Positions 7,704 to 17,195 of a stretch of DNA of 64,000 nt are shown here, piece by piece. The notes under the pieces were generated by a model. The model saw only the letters and a list, made by a program, of their open reading frames with translations. It was not told the DNA's origin and ran no database searches. The stretch's first letter is position 1, and every line of letters starts with the position of its first letter. The position numbers and the translations under genes were made by a program. This DNA is from Acetatifactor sp. (GTDB lineage Bacteria; Bacillota; Clostridia; Lachnospirales; Lachnospiraceae), in assembly GCA_016290775.1 (NCBI GenBank), contig JAEEVF010000001.1:62001-126000 (forward strand), in the 5' to 3' direction.

Positions 7704-10700
7704 ATGCCAAAGAATCCAAGCGTAAAACGGGTTATGGTGATCGGCTCCGGCCCCATTGTCATTGGTCAGGCAGCTGAATTTGATTACGCAGGCACCCAGG
7801 CCTGCAGGTCGTTAAAGGAAGAGGGGATCGAGGTCATTCTCGTCAACTCCAACCCCGCAACGATCATGACGGACCGCGACATCGCGGATAAGGTGTACAT
7901 CGAGCCCTTGACCGTAAAGGTTTTGGAGCAGATCATTGAAAAGGAACAGCCTGACAGCATTCTGCCGACCCTGGGCGGACAGGCAGGCCTGAACCTTGGC
8001 ATGGAACTGGAGGAGTCCGGCTTCCTTGCCGAGCATCACGTAAAGCTCCTTGGAACGACGGCGCAGACCATCCGTAACGCGGAGGGTCGTCAGGAGTTCA
8101 AGGACCTGATGGAGCGCATCGGCGAGCCCTGCGCGGCTTCCAAGGTTGTGGAGACGGTGGAGGACGGCGTCGCCTTTACGGAGACGATCGGTTACCCCGT
8201 GGTGCTTCGTCCGGCATATACCCTCGGCGGCAGTGGCGGCGGTATCGCTCACAACAAGGCAGAGCTTGAGGAGATCCTTGAGAACGGCCTTCGTCTTTCC
8301 CGCGTGGGACAGGTTTTGGTGGAGCGTTGCATCGCCGGCTGGAAAGAGATCGAGTATGAAGTGATGCGCGACAGCGCAGGCAACTGCATCACCGTCTGCA
8401 ACATGGAAAACATCGATCCCGTGGGCGTGCACACTGGCGACAGCATTGTCGTGGCTCCTTCGCAGACCTTGAGCGATAAGGAATATCAGATGCTGCGTAC
8501 CTCCGCGCTGAAGATCATAAGCGAGCTTCAGATCACCGGCGGCTGTAACGTGCAGTTTGCGCTGCATCCAACGAGCTTTGAATATTGCGTGATCGAAGTG
8601 AACCCCAGAGTGAGCCGTTCCTCGGCACTGGCAAGTAAGGCGACGGGATATCCCATCGCAAAGGTTGCCGCAAAGATCGCACTGGGATATACCCTCGACG
8701 AGATCAAGAACGCCATCACGAAAAAGACCTACGCAAGCTTCGAGCCCGCGCTTGATTACTGCGTGGTCAAGATCCCGCGCCTTCCTTTCGATAAGTTCAT
8801 CACGGCAAAGCGTACGCTGACGACGCAGATGAAGGCGACCGGCGAGGTCATGAGCATCTGCGACAATTTCGAGGGCGCGCTGATGAAGGCTATCCGTTCG
8901 CTGGAGCAGCACGTGGATTGCCTGAGAAGCTATGATTTCTCTAAGCTGAGCGTGGAAGAGCTTCGCGAGAGACTTGCGGTCGTGGATGATCAAAGGATCT
9001 GGGTAATCGCTGAGGCGCTTCGCAAGGGCTTCACCGAGGAAGAGATTCACGAAATCACGAAGATTGACGTCTGGTTTATCGATAAGATTGCCATCCTTAC
9101 GGAGATGGAGCATGCGCTGGAGACCGAGGAACTCACCCCTGAACTTCTGCGCGAGGCAAAGCGCATGGAGTTCCCGGACAGCGTGATCGCAAGGCTTTCC
9201 GGCAAGAAGGAAGTGGAGATCACAAAGCTTCGTTATGACAATGACATCCGTGCGGTCTACAAGATGGTGGACACCTGCGCGGCTGAGTTCGAAGCGCACA
9301 CGCCGTATTATTATTCCGTATATGGCGGCGAGTGTGAGGCAAAGCGCACCAGCGGAAAGAAGAAGGTTTTGGTGCTTGGCTCCGGCCCCATCCGTATTGG
9401 ACAGGGTATCGAGTTCGACTATTGCTCCGTGCATGCAACCTGGGCCTTCGCGAAGGCGGGATATGAGACCATCATCATCAACAATAACCCCGAGACCGTC
9501 AGCACGGACTTTGACATTGCGGACAAGCTGTATTTCGAGCCGCTGACCATTGAGGACGTGCGCTCCATCGTGGACATCGAAAAGCCCGACGGCGCCGTGG
9601 TACAGTTTGGCGGACAGACCGCCATCAAGCTGACCCAGGGCCTGATGGAGATGGGCGTGCCCATTCTTGGCACCCAGGCAAAGGACGTGGATGCGGCTGA
9701 GGATCGTGAGCTCTTTGATGAGATCCTTGAGCAGACGGGCATTCCGCGTGCGGCAGGCGGCACGGTATATACCGCCGAAGAAGCCAAGGCCGTTGCAAAT
9801 CGTTTGGGATACCCCGTGCTTGTGCGCCCTTCCTACGTGCTTGGCGGACAGGGCATGCAGATCGCCATCTCTGATGAGGAGATCGAGGAATTCATGGCGG
9901 TGATCAACCGCATCGCACAGGATCACCCGATCCTGGTAGATAAGTACTTAATGGGTAAGGAGGTCGAGGTCGACGCAGTCTGCGATGGAAGCGAAATCCT
10001 GATCCCTGGCATCATGGAACACATTGAGCGCACCGGCGTGCACTCGGGCGACAGTATTTCCGTTTACCCTGCGCACACCATCGGCAAGCTCATCAAGGAT
10101 AAGATCACGGACTACACGGAAAAGCTTGCGAAAGCGTTGCACGTAAAGGGACTGATCAACATCCAGTTCATTGCGATCGGCGAGGACGTTTACGTGATCG
10201 AGGTGAACCCGAGGTCCTCCCGTACTGTGCCTTACATCAGTAAGGTGACGGGTATCCCCATCGTGGATCTGGCGACGGAAGTCATCCTTGGAAAGACCAT
10301 CCGCGAGCTGGGCTATGAGCCTGGACTTCAGCCGGAGGCGAAATATTACGCGATCAAGATGCCTGTATTCTCCTTCGAGAAGATCCGCGGCGCGGAGATC
10401 AGCTTAGGACCTGAGATGAAATCCACCGGCGAGTGCCTTGGCATCGCAAAGACCTTCCACGAGGCTCTGTACAAGGCCTTCCTCGGAAGTGGCGTGAACC
10501 TGCCGAAGTACCGAAACATGATCATGACCGTGAAGGATGCGGACAAGGGCGAGGCCATTGAGATCGGCCGCCGCTTCGAAAAGCTGGGATATACGATCTA
10601 CGCGACGAGAAGTACGGCTGCGGCCTTGAACGACGCAGGTGTCAAGGCGCGTAAGGTCAACAAGATCTCCCAGGAGAGCCCGACCGTCATGGACCTGATC

Positions 10701-10904
10701 CTTGGTCACAAGATCGACGTCGTGATCGATACGCCCACCCAGGGCCGTGATAAGCATCGCGACGGGTTCCTGATCAGAAGAACCTCCATCGAGACCGGCG
10801 TGAACGTCATCACTGCAATGGACACCGCAAGGGCATTGGTATCCTCCCTTGAGAACAAGGCCCAGAGCGAGAAGCTCGAACTCGTGGACATCGCGAAATT
10901 GTAA
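7704..10904 (+). CDS. carB: carbamoyl-phosphate synthase large subunit
   Basis: This encodes 1,066 residues, the normal length. The start at 7704 is set by AGGAGGTG (7689-7696). The two homologous halves each carry an ATP-grasp domain with the N-terminal signatures GSGPIVIGQAAEFDYAGTQA and GSGPIRIGQGIEFDYCSVHA. Between them lies the oligomerisation region and at the end a methylglyoxal-synthase-like allosteric domain (about residues 930-1066, with IDTPTQG and RDGFLIRR). It makes carbamoyl phosphate from bicarbonate, two ATP and ammonia channelled from CarA. It is the second gene of the carAB operon. Confidence 0.98.
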   Translation: MPKNPSVKRVMVIGSGPIVIGQAAEFDYAGTQACRSLKEEGIEVILVNSNPATIMTDRDIADKVYIEPLTVKVLEQIIEKEQPDSILPTLGGQAGLNLGMELEESGFLAEHHVKLLGTTAQTIRNAEGRQEFKDLMERIGEPCAASKVVETVEDGVAFTETIGYPVVLRPAYTLGGSGGGIAHNKAELEEILENGLRLSRVGQVLVERCIAGWKEIEYEVMRDSAGNCITVCNMENIDPVGVHTGDSIVVAPSQTLSDKEYQMLRTSALKIISELQITGGCNVQFALHPTSFEYCVIEVNPRVSRSSALASKATGYPIAKVAAKIALGYTLDEIKNAITKKTYASFEPALDYCVVKIPRLPFDKFITAKRTLTTQMKATGEVMSICDNFEGALMKAIRSLEQHVDCLRSYDFSKLSVEELRERLAVVDDQRIWVIAEALRKGFTEEEIHEITKIDVWFIDKIAILTEMEHALETEELTPELLREAKRMEFPDSVIARLSGKKEVEITKLRYDNDIRAVYKMVDTCAAEFEAHTPYYYSVYGGECEAKRTSGKKKVLVLGSGPIRIGQGIEFDYCSVHATWAFAKAGYETIIINNNPETVSTDFDIADKLYFEPLTIEDVRSIVDIEKPDGAVVQFGGQTAIKLTQGLMEMGVPILGTQAKDVDAAEDRELFDEILEQTGIPRAAGGTVYTAEEAKAVANRLGYPVLVRPSYVLGGQGMQIAISDEEIEEFMAVINRIAQDHPILVDKYLMGKEVEVDAVCDGSEILIPGIMEHIERTGVHSGDSISVYPAHTIGKLIKDKITDYTEKLAKALHVKGLINIQFIAIGEDVYVIEVNPRSSRTVPYISKVTGIPIVDLATEVILGKTIRELGYEPGLQPEAKYYAIKMPVFSFEKIRGAEISLGPEMKSTGECLGIAKTFHEALYKAFLGSGVNLPKYRNMIMTVKDADKGEAIEIGRRFEKLGYTIYATRSTAAALNDAGVKARKVNKISQESPTVMDLILGHKIDVVIDTPTQGRDKHRDGFLIRRTSIETGVNVITAMDTARALVSSLENKAQSEKLELVDIAKL

Positions 10905-10971
10905 GTGACGTAAATATTACAATTTCATGTTGTGAGAAAAAGTGGGGCTTGAATTAAGGAGAGAGATTGTT

Positions 10972-12405
10972 TTGAATATCCTAAAGAAATTATTTGACAT
11001 GGAGGAAGGGTTCTATCGACGGGTGCTTGTGCTGGCGCTGCCCATTGCGGCGCAGAGCCTGATCACCATCGGCGTGAACATGCTGGACAACATCATGGTG
11101 GGGCAGCTTGGTGAGACCGAACTTTCCGCCGTGTCGTTGGCGAACCAATATATCAGCATTTATCACATCCTTTGCATGGGCCTTGGCATGGGAGCTTCGG
11201 TGCTTGTCTCAAGGTACTGGGGCATGCGCGAGAAGGAGCCGGAAAAGGCAATGACGGCCCTTCGAAAGACCATCTGCATCATGACCAGACTTTGTGTCAG
11301 CCTGGCAGCAATCTTTGCGTGCCTTACTTTTTTCATCCCCGAAAAGATCATGCAGATGTTTTTGGAGGAAGGGCAGGAGCTTGACATCGTTACCAACGGC
11401 GTAACCTACTTGGAATATTCCGTGATCACGTTCTTCTTCCTGGGATTGTCGCTTACGTGCACGATCGTGCTCCGCAGCGTGGGGCAGGTAAGGCTTCCGC
11501 TTCTCGTGTCCTGCGGCGCATTGTTTGTCAACCTGGGCGCAAACTATGCCTTTATTTTCGGTCACTTTGGAGCGCCGAGGATGGGCATCGCAGGTGCGGC
11601 TCTGGGAACCTTGATCGCGCGTATTTATGAAACGACGATCATTTGCGGATACTTGTTTTTTATTGATAAGAGGATTGGTTTTAGGCTGAAGCATATCTTC
11701 CTGAAGACCGGCGATCTTCTCGGAGAGTACGTTCGCATCAGCATTCCCGTGCTGATCAGTGACGGCATCCTTGCGGCAGGTAACACTGCGGTTGCCATGG
11801 TCATCGGCCGTTTGGGACAGGCATTTGTTGCGGCGAACTCCGTGACGGCGACGACGCAGATGATGAGCTCCGTCATGATCCAGGGCGTCTGCCAGGCGGG
11901 CGCGATCGTCACGGGTCAGACCCTTGGCGAGGGCGAAAGAGAAAGGGCGCAGCGTCAGGGCTATGGTTTCCTCGGCTTCGGACTGGCACTGGGACTTGTG
12001 TCGGCAGCATTTATCGTGCTGGTAAGTGAGACTGTCATTAGTTCCTTTAATCTGAGCACTGGAACGGCTGACATGGCAAGGCAGCTGATGAACGCCATCA
12101 GCCTGATCGTGGTCTTCCAGGCCACCAACAGCATTATGACAAAGGGCGTGCTTCGCGGCGGCGGAGACACCAAGGTGTTGATGCTTGCAGACAACGTGTT
12201 CCTTTGGGTGCTTTCCATTCCTTTGGGAATCCTGGCCGGCTTTGTGTTTGGCCTTTCTCCGTTTTGGATCTATGTCTGCCTGAAATCCGATCAGATCACG
12301 AAGGCCATCTGGTGCGTCATCAGACTCCATAGCGGAAAGTGGATCAAGAGGATCAAGACTGGTAAGGATGACACCAGTGAGGAACTGCAGGCAAGTGAAG
12401 CCTGA
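10972..12405 (+). CDS. MATE family multidrug/Na+ efflux transporter
   Basis: About 477 residues with twelve hydrophobic segments. The TTG at 10972 is favoured because AAGGAGAG sits eight bases upstream; the frame also opens at a GTG (10942) that lacks such a site. MATE features are an amphipathic N-terminus, then RVLVLALPIAAQSLITIGVNMLDNIMVGQLGETELSAVSLANQ, which continues the family's pattern of helix 1-2 polar residues, and a second half repeating it (RISIPVLISDGILAAGNTAV). Substrate cannot be told. It is 67 bases downstream of carB with no visible terminator between them. Confidence 0.93.
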   Translation: MNILKKLFDMEEGFYRRVLVLALPIAAQSLITIGVNMLDNIMVGQLGETELSAVSLANQYISIYHILCMGLGMGASVLVSRYWGMREKEPEKAMTALRKTICIMTRLCVSLAAIFACLTFFIPEKIMQMFLEEGQELDIVTNGVTYLEYSVITFFFLGLSLTCTIVLRSVGQVRLPLLVSCGALFVNLGANYAFIFGHFGAPRMGIAGAALGTLIARIYETTIICGYLFFIDKRIGFRLKHIFLKTGDLLGEYVRISIPVLISDGILAAGNTAVAMVIGRLGQAFVAANSVTATTQMMSSVMIQGVCQAGAIVTGQTLGEGERERAQRQGYGFLGFGLALGLVSAAFIVLVSETVISSFNLSTGTADMARQLMNAISLIVVFQATNSIMTKGVLRGGGDTKVLMLADNVFLWVLSIPLGILAGFVFGLSPFWIYVCLKSDQITKAIWCVIRLHSGKWIKRIKTGKDDTSEELQASEA

Positions 12406-12429
12406 ATCAAGGCTAGAAAAGTGGGGGCA

Positions 12430-13113
12430 ATGAATCCAAGAAATTATCAAAAAGAACTGGATAAAATATTGCAGGAACTCGAGCAGGGTGGCGCCGAAAA
12501 GGTGCCCACCCTGTTTTTGCACAGCTGCTGCGGGCCTTGCTCGAGCTACGTGCTGGAATACCTTGCGCCATATTTCAAGATCACGGTGTTTTACTATAAC
12601 CCAAATATCTCGATGGAAGAGGAGTATCAGCACCGCGTGGCGGAGCAAAAGCGCCTGATCGAGCTTTATAATGAAGAAGGCAAGGGGCATCACATCGACG
12701 TCATCGAAGGCGACTGGCAGCCGGCTTTGTTTTATGAAGCCGTAAAGGGCTATGAACATATTCCGGAGGGCGGCGAGCGGTGCTTTCGATGCTATGAACT
12801 GCGTCTTCGGGAGACGGCGCTCCAGGCGGAAAAGCGTGGCTTTGACTATTTTGGAACGACCCTCACGATCAGTCCGTTAAAGAATGCGGAGAAGCTAAAT
12901 GAGATCGGAGAGGCGCTGGCAGCGGAGCTTGGAAAGGGTGCAGTGCAAGGCGCGGGCGAGGGCGCCGTACCGCGATGGCTCCCCTCAGACTTTAAGAAAA
13001 AGGGCGGCTACCAAAGGTCCATTGAGCTTTCGAGAGAATATCACCTCTACAGACAGGACTATTGCGGGTGCAGTTATTCCAAGGCGGAGCGAGAGATGAG
13101 CAGCAAGGCATGA
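12430..13113 (+). CDS. queH: epoxyqueuosine reductase QueH
   Basis: This encodes 227 residues and catalyses the last step of queuosine tRNA modification, reducing epoxyqueuosine. QueH is the cobalamin-independent isoenzyme. Conserved elements are LFLHSCCGPCSSYVLEYL near the N-terminus, ERCFRCYELRL in the middle, GTTLTISPLKN, and the C-terminal DYCGCSYSK, giving the expected set of cysteines for an iron-sulfur cluster, an adjacent iron site and a disulfide. ATG 12430 has a GGGGG tract four bases upstream. A short Gly/Ala-rich insertion (about residues 177-190) precedes the WLPSDFKKKGGYQRS motif and looks like a tolerated loop. Confidence 0.93.
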   Translation: MNPRNYQKELDKILQELEQGGAEKVPTLFLHSCCGPCSSYVLEYLAPYFKITVFYYNPNISMEEEYQHRVAEQKRLIELYNEEGKGHHIDVIEGDWQPALFYEAVKGYEHIPEGGERCFRCYELRLRETALQAEKRGFDYFGTTLTISPLKNAEKLNEIGEALAAELGKGAVQGAGEGAVPRWLPSDFKKKGGYQRSIELSREYHLYRQDYCGCSYSKAEREMSSKA

Positions 13114-13149
13114 TAACGCGCCGCGGCCGCAGGGCATGAAGAAAACTCG

Positions 13150-13178
13150 TTGCAATACTAGGATAAGTGTGCTAGAAT
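13150..13178 (+). promoter_or_regulatory. promoter of argS
   Basis: TTGCAA (13150-13155) and TAGAAT (13173-13178), spacer 17 nt, about 50 nt upstream of the argS start. Confidence 0.7.
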
Positions 13179-13229
13179 AGGCACAAGTTTTTGACGATAG
13201 ATAATGGTAGTAGTTGTGAGGGAAGAAAG

Positions 13230-14996
13230 ATGAAGAAATTGTTGGATCTTTTAACACAGGAGATGGGGCAGGCCTTTGAGGCGGCGGGATATGATGCCGC
13301 ACTCGGCAAGGTAGGTCTTTCGAACCGCCCTGACCTTTGCGAGTTTCAGTGCAACGGCGCAATGGCAGGAGCGAAGCAATATCACAAGGCACCGATCATG
13401 ATCGCAAACGAGGTTGCCGCGAAGCTTTCTGGCAGCAAGGTGTTTGAGGAAGTGCAGGCCGTGGCGCCCGGGTTCCTCAACCTAAAGATCGGAAAGGAAT
13501 TCCTGAAGGACATTTTGGTGACCATGGAGTCAGAGCCGAAGTTTGGCCTTGAGGCGCCCGAAAAGCCCAAGAAGATCGTGATCGATTACGGCGGAGCCAA
13601 CGTGGCAAAGCCTTTGCACGTGGGACATCTGCGCTCTGCAGTCATCGGCGGGAGCATAAAGCGTATCAATCGTTACGTGGGTCATGAGGTGATCGGCGAC
13701 GCTCACCTTGGCGACTGGGGACTCCAGATGGGCCTTGTGCTCGTAGGCCTCAAGGAGCGTTATCCGGACTGGGTTTATTTTGATGAGTCGTATACGGGAG
13801 AATATCCCAAGGAAGCCCTCTTTACCATTTCGGAGCTCGAGGAGATTTACCCTGAATCCAGCAAACGTTCCAAGGTGGATCCGGAATATAAGGCGAAGGC
13901 CATGGAAGCGACCTACAAGTTCCAGCAGGGCGAGCGCGGCTATTGGGCGCTTGGCCAGATGGTCCGCGAGGTTTCGATCAAGGATCTGAAGAGAGTATAT
14001 AATGCATTGAACACGGGGTTTGAGCTGTGGAACGGCGAGAGCACCATTAAGGATCTGATCCCTGAGATGGTGCAATACATGAAGGACGGCGGCTATGCCT
14101 ATATCAGCGAAGGCGCGTTGGTGGTCGACGTAAAGGAGGAGACGGACACGAAGGAGATGCCTCCTTGCATGATCCTTAAGTCCGACGGCGCTTCGCTTTA
14201 CAACACTACGGACCTTGCGACGATCATGGACCGTGTGCGCAATTTTGACCCTGACCAGATCATTTACGTGACTGACAAGCGTCAGGACCTTTATTTCCAG
14301 CAGGTGTTCCGTTGCGCAAGAAAGACAAAGCTTGTGGGCCCTGACGTGGACCTGAAGTGGATCGGATTTGGAACCGTGAACGGCAATGATGGAAAACCCT
14401 TTAAGACCCGCGACGGCGGCGTAATGCGTCTTGAGAACCTCATCAAGGACACCCAGGACGAGATGTATCGCAAGATCCGTGAGGGCAGGGAAATGTCCGA
14501 GGAGGAAGCAAGGAAGACGGCGGAGCAGGTGGCACTTGCCGCATTGATGTACGGCGATCTGTCCAATCAGGCTTCCAAGGATTATATCTTCGACCTTGAC
14601 AGATTCACCTCCTTTGAGGGAGACACTGGCCCGTACATTCTGTACACCATCGTCCGCATTAAGTCCATTCTTACGAAGTATGCGGAGCAGGGTGGCAATG
14701 CCGATGCGGCAAAGCTGCAGGTGGCACAGAGCGACGCGGAGAAGGCACTTGCAATGCAACTTTCTCAGTTCAATGCCATGATGGAGGGCGCGGCAACGGA
14801 GCTTGCACCGCAAAGGATCTGTGCGTTTGTATATGAACTCGCAAACGATTTCAACCGCTTCTACCATGAGACCAAGATCCTCACGGAAGAGGACGAGGTA
14901 AAGAAGGCCGGCTGGATCGCACTCCTTTCCCTCACCAAGAATGTCATGGAAGACAGCATCAAAGTATTGGGCTTTGAAGCTCCGGATAAAATGTAA
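13230..14996 (+). CDS. argS: arginyl-tRNA synthetase
   Basis: This encodes 588 residues. ATG 13230 follows AGGGAAG; the 13 residues upstream in the open frame are not conserved-looking. Class I synthetase features: an N-terminal arginyl-tRNA synthetase add-on domain (residues 1-105), the HIGH-type motif in AKPLHVGHLRSAVIGG, YNTTDLATIMDR and TDKRQDLYFQQVF in the Rossmann core, KTRDGGVMRLENLIKD in the region that replaces KMSKS, and the helical DALR anticodon-binding domain in the last 130 residues. It has its own promoter. Confidence 0.97.
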   Translation: MKKLLDLLTQEMGQAFEAAGYDAALGKVGLSNRPDLCEFQCNGAMAGAKQYHKAPIMIANEVAAKLSGSKVFEEVQAVAPGFLNLKIGKEFLKDILVTMESEPKFGLEAPEKPKKIVIDYGGANVAKPLHVGHLRSAVIGGSIKRINRYVGHEVIGDAHLGDWGLQMGLVLVGLKERYPDWVYFDESYTGEYPKEALFTISELEEIYPESSKRSKVDPEYKAKAMEATYKFQQGERGYWALGQMVREVSIKDLKRVYNALNTGFELWNGESTIKDLIPEMVQYMKDGGYAYISEGALVVDVKEETDTKEMPPCMILKSDGASLYNTTDLATIMDRVRNFDPDQIIYVTDKRQDLYFQQVFRCARKTKLVGPDVDLKWIGFGTVNGNDGKPFKTRDGGVMRLENLIKDTQDEMYRKIREGREMSEEEARKTAEQVALAALMYGDLSNQASKDYIFDLDRFTSFEGDTGPYILYTIVRIKSILTKYAEQGGNADAAKLQVAQSDAEKALAMQLSQFNAMMEGAATELAPQRICAFVYELANDFNRFYHETKILTEEDEVKKAGWIALLSLTKNVMEDSIKVLGFEAPDKM

Positions 14997-15163
14997 AAAA
15001 GCATTGAGTCCAGGCCGAATTTGGACGCTGCAGGCCCGCCGAAAGCTTGCTTTCGAAAGGGACAGCGGCGGGCAAATTTGATTTGGCGATAGCCAAAACA
15101 TGAGCCAAAGGAAAGCCGCGAAGCGGCGATTTGGCGAATGGGCTTGGACGGATAGGAGACGCT
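14997..15163 (+). repeat. intergenic segment rich in small palindromes
   Basis: CCCGCCG (15034-15040) pairs with CGGCGGG about 25 bases on, and the small stems GGCGATAGCC and GCCGCGAAGCGGC follow. No T-run is present, so it is not a terminator. The frame downstream opens within it at a TTG (15131), but the real start with a ribosome binding site is at 15164. No gene is seen here. It resembles in style the hairpin-rich gap at 22358-22571. Confidence 0.5.
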
Positions 15164-15997
15164 ATGATTCTACCCATTTGGTTTAAGATCATCATGAGCA
15201 TCTTTCTTTTCTTCCTCGGCGCGAGCGTATATTCCTTCTTAAACGTCGTGATCTTTCGCGTGCCCCGCGGAGAGGAGTTTGTGAAGACGCGTTCGCATTG
15301 CCCAGGCTGCGGAAAGCTCCTTTCCCCGATGGAGCTGGTGCCCGTGGTAAGCTATGTCTGCCTTGGCGGAAAATGTAAGGACTGCGGTTCGAAGATCGGT
15401 ATCCGCGACGTCCTCATCGAAACCTTTGGCGGCCTTAACTGCATTGCTTCCTTCTGGATCAGCTTTAGTCCCATGCAGGGCATCTCTCAAAGCCTTTGCG
15501 AAGTTTGGGTCGGCGATTTTTACGGACACTTTTTGACATGGCTTGCCATGTTTGCCATGGTGGGCGCACTGACCGTCATCTGTTTCATCCAGATCGACAT
15601 GGGCGTTGTGAAAAACGGTACGCTGATCGCTCTGTTGGTGATCTGCGTGATCGCCGTCTTTGCAATGCCGGAGGTGGATCTGTCGGAACGCCTGATCGGC
15701 GCACTGTGCCTTTCCATTTTTGTCGCGATCGGAACGCTCATCTCCTCGAAGAAGATTCCCTTTGGACTTGCCATTGCGACGGCGCTCGTTGGCCTTGCAA
15801 TCGGATGGATGCCCATGCTTGTCGTGGCACTTCCGGCCACAATCGTGGCGGCGATCGTCCAGCTGGCATTCCTTGCGATCCAAAAGAAAAAGCCCGCAGG
15901 AAAGCATTTCAAACTGAGCTTTGCATTGTGGGTTGGTCTTTGGGTGGCCATCCTCTTTGGAAACATGATCACGACCTTCCTTTACGGCGCATTCTAA
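15164..15997 (+). CDS. prepilin-peptidase-like (A24) membrane protein, probably inactive
   Basis: About 277 residues with eight or so hydrophobic segments; AGGAG lies six bases upstream of ATG 15164. The N-terminal half matches the prepilin peptidase cytoplasmic domain: a first helix with GASVYSFLNVVIFRVPRGEEF, then zinc-type CPGC and CKDC pairs and GIRDVLIETFGG. In the peptidase half the first aspartate is present in QIDMGVVKNG, although the usual Ile-Pro-Asp/Asn is not. The segment corresponding to the GxGD motif reads SSKKIPFGLAIATALVG and has no aspartate. Two aspartates are required in known type IV prepilin peptidases, so I expect no or altered proteolysis. No type IV pilus genes are nearby; the SipW-type island begins 250 bases downstream. 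Confidence 0.8.
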   Translation: MILPIWFKIIMSIFLFFLGASVYSFLNVVIFRVPRGEEFVKTRSHCPGCGKLLSPMELVPVVSYVCLGGKCKDCGSKIGIRDVLIETFGGLNCIASFWISFSPMQGISQSLCEVWVGDFYGHFLTWLAMFAMVGALTVICFIQIDMGVVKNGTLIALLVICVIAVFAMPEVDLSERLIGALCLSIFVAIGTLISSKKIPFGLAIATALVGLAIGWMPMLVVALPATIVAAIVQLAFLAIQKKKPAGKHFKLSFALWVGLWVAILFGNMITTFLYGAF

Positions 15998-16038
15998 ACC
16001 AAAAGGTAACAAATTAGATAAAAAGACGAAAAATATCA

Positions 16039-16080
16039 GCGACCTTGCATGGAAAAATCCTTGCAAGGTCGTGCTTTTTT
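16039..16080 (+). terminator. intrinsic terminator
   Basis: GACCTTGCA (16041-16049) pairs with TGCAAGGTC (16062-16070), followed by GTGCTTTTTT. It closes the unit ending with the A24-like gene and isolates the surface-protein island. Confidence 0.85.
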
Positions 16081-16133
16081 GTGCTTATGTGCCAAAATTA
16101 TGGCTGAAAATTGAGCGAGTTTAGGTAAAAAAC

Positions 16134-16162
16134 TTGAAAAATTATAGAAATTGTGTTAAAAT
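16134..16162 (+). promoter_or_regulatory. island promoter P1
   Basis: TTGAAA (16134-16139), spacer 17, TAAAAT (16157-16162), preceded by TGTGT. The same layout recurs at 28904, 31886 and 38882 in front of the other island units. Confidence 0.75.
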
Positions 16163-16250
16163 GTCGGTAAACATGGGAAACTATACTCAAGAGAACAGTT
16201 TACCATTTGGCCATTGTTAGATTTTTAACCTGACGGAAAGGAGGAAAAAC

Positions 16251-17180
16251 ATGGATTCCACGGCGAAGCTTCAAGATCAAAAAGACCTTAAAAAGACGAA
16301 GAAAACGCCAGTTTCTAAAAGCCGGCTGCGCTTTCGCCTGCTTGTTACGGCCATCGTTCTTCTGGTGATGTTTACCTCCTTCGTAGGTGTTACGTTTGCA
16401 TGGTATGTTTATCAGACGGGTGCAAGGACTTCGGACATCCGTATGGCAGTCGGCACAGGCAGTACGCTTCAGATCAGCAATCAATATGACGGATCCTATG
16501 GCAACTCCACGGTGATGGACGTGTTCAAGGGCGCACTGGTGCCAGTATCTACGGACTGCATCCAGAATGGCTTCCAGAAGGTGACGGATTTTACGGACGC
16601 GACGACGATCGATCAAAAGAAGGCTTATCTTTTCGGCGCGGTGGAGACCACGGATTACTACAAGACGACGCTGTACCTTCGTGTCGGCGGTGAGAAGCAG
16701 ACGATCTATCTTTCCGACATCGGATTTGAGGACGATGACGCTGCCAACCCCATCTCAACCGCGATCCGCGTTGGGTTTGTGGTTCACAAGGCAGGCCTGA
16801 ATCAGCCGGTGGACAAGGAATTCATCTTTGCCATCAACGGCGATGCTAACCCGAAGGCAAATTACAATACCGCGACCGGTGAGGAAGGATATGTTCTTGA
16901 TTCCACAAAGACGGACGGAACCACCATCCCCATGAAGAATCTGTACACCAAGGATCAGTTCTGTGATTATGACTCGGCGACCGGCATCGTAACCCTGAAG
17001 GAGAAGTCCCTTGCGATGTTTGATCTTGAAGGCAGCGCGGACAAGGGATATGGCACTCCCGTACAGGTGGATGTTTACGTTTGGCTCGAGGGATGTGACA
17101 AGGACTGCTACAATAATATCTGCGGTAAAATGTTAACCAAGATCGCTCTTTCCTTTGCGGGAAAGATGGTTGAGGAATAG
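16251..17180 (+). CDS. SipW-cognate exported protein, TasA-like subunit A
   Basis: This encodes 309 residues; GGAGG lies just upstream of the ATG. A Lys/Arg-rich cytoplasmic head of about 33 residues is followed by one hydrophobic segment ending in GVTFAWYVYQTG, the pattern of the SipW-cognate signal peptide seen in TasA, TapA and camelysin. The mature part is beta-rich and carries two motifs repeated in its neighbours: LVPVSTDC near residue 100 and a C-terminal VYVWLEGCDKDC followed by an Ile-Ala-Leu-Ser-Phe strand. The pair of Cys in that motif could form a disulfide after export. First gene of a long unit; probably a minor fibre or matrix subunit. No cell-wall anchor is seen. Confidence 0.85.
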   Translation: MDSTAKLQDQKDLKKTKKTPVSKSRLRFRLLVTAIVLLVMFTSFVGVTFAWYVYQTGARTSDIRMAVGTGSTLQISNQYDGSYGNSTVMDVFKGALVPVSTDCIQNGFQKVTDFTDATTIDQKKAYLFGAVETTDYYKTTLYLRVGGEKQTIYLSDIGFEDDDAANPISTAIRVGFVVHKAGLNQPVDKEFIFAINGDANPKANYNTATGEEGYVLDSTKTDGTTIPMKNLYTKDQFCDYDSATGIVTLKEKSLAMFDLEGSADKGYGTPVQVDVYVWLEGCDKDCYNNICGKMLTKIALSFAGKMVEE

Positions 17181-17195
17181 ACGGAGGTGACGCGA

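Noticed and set aside
7812..9926. A 704-codon open frame on the minus strand inside carB.
   Set aside because: It mirrors a highly conserved gene, has an implausible His/Leu/Arg-rich product and no start signals; it results from the codon use of carB.
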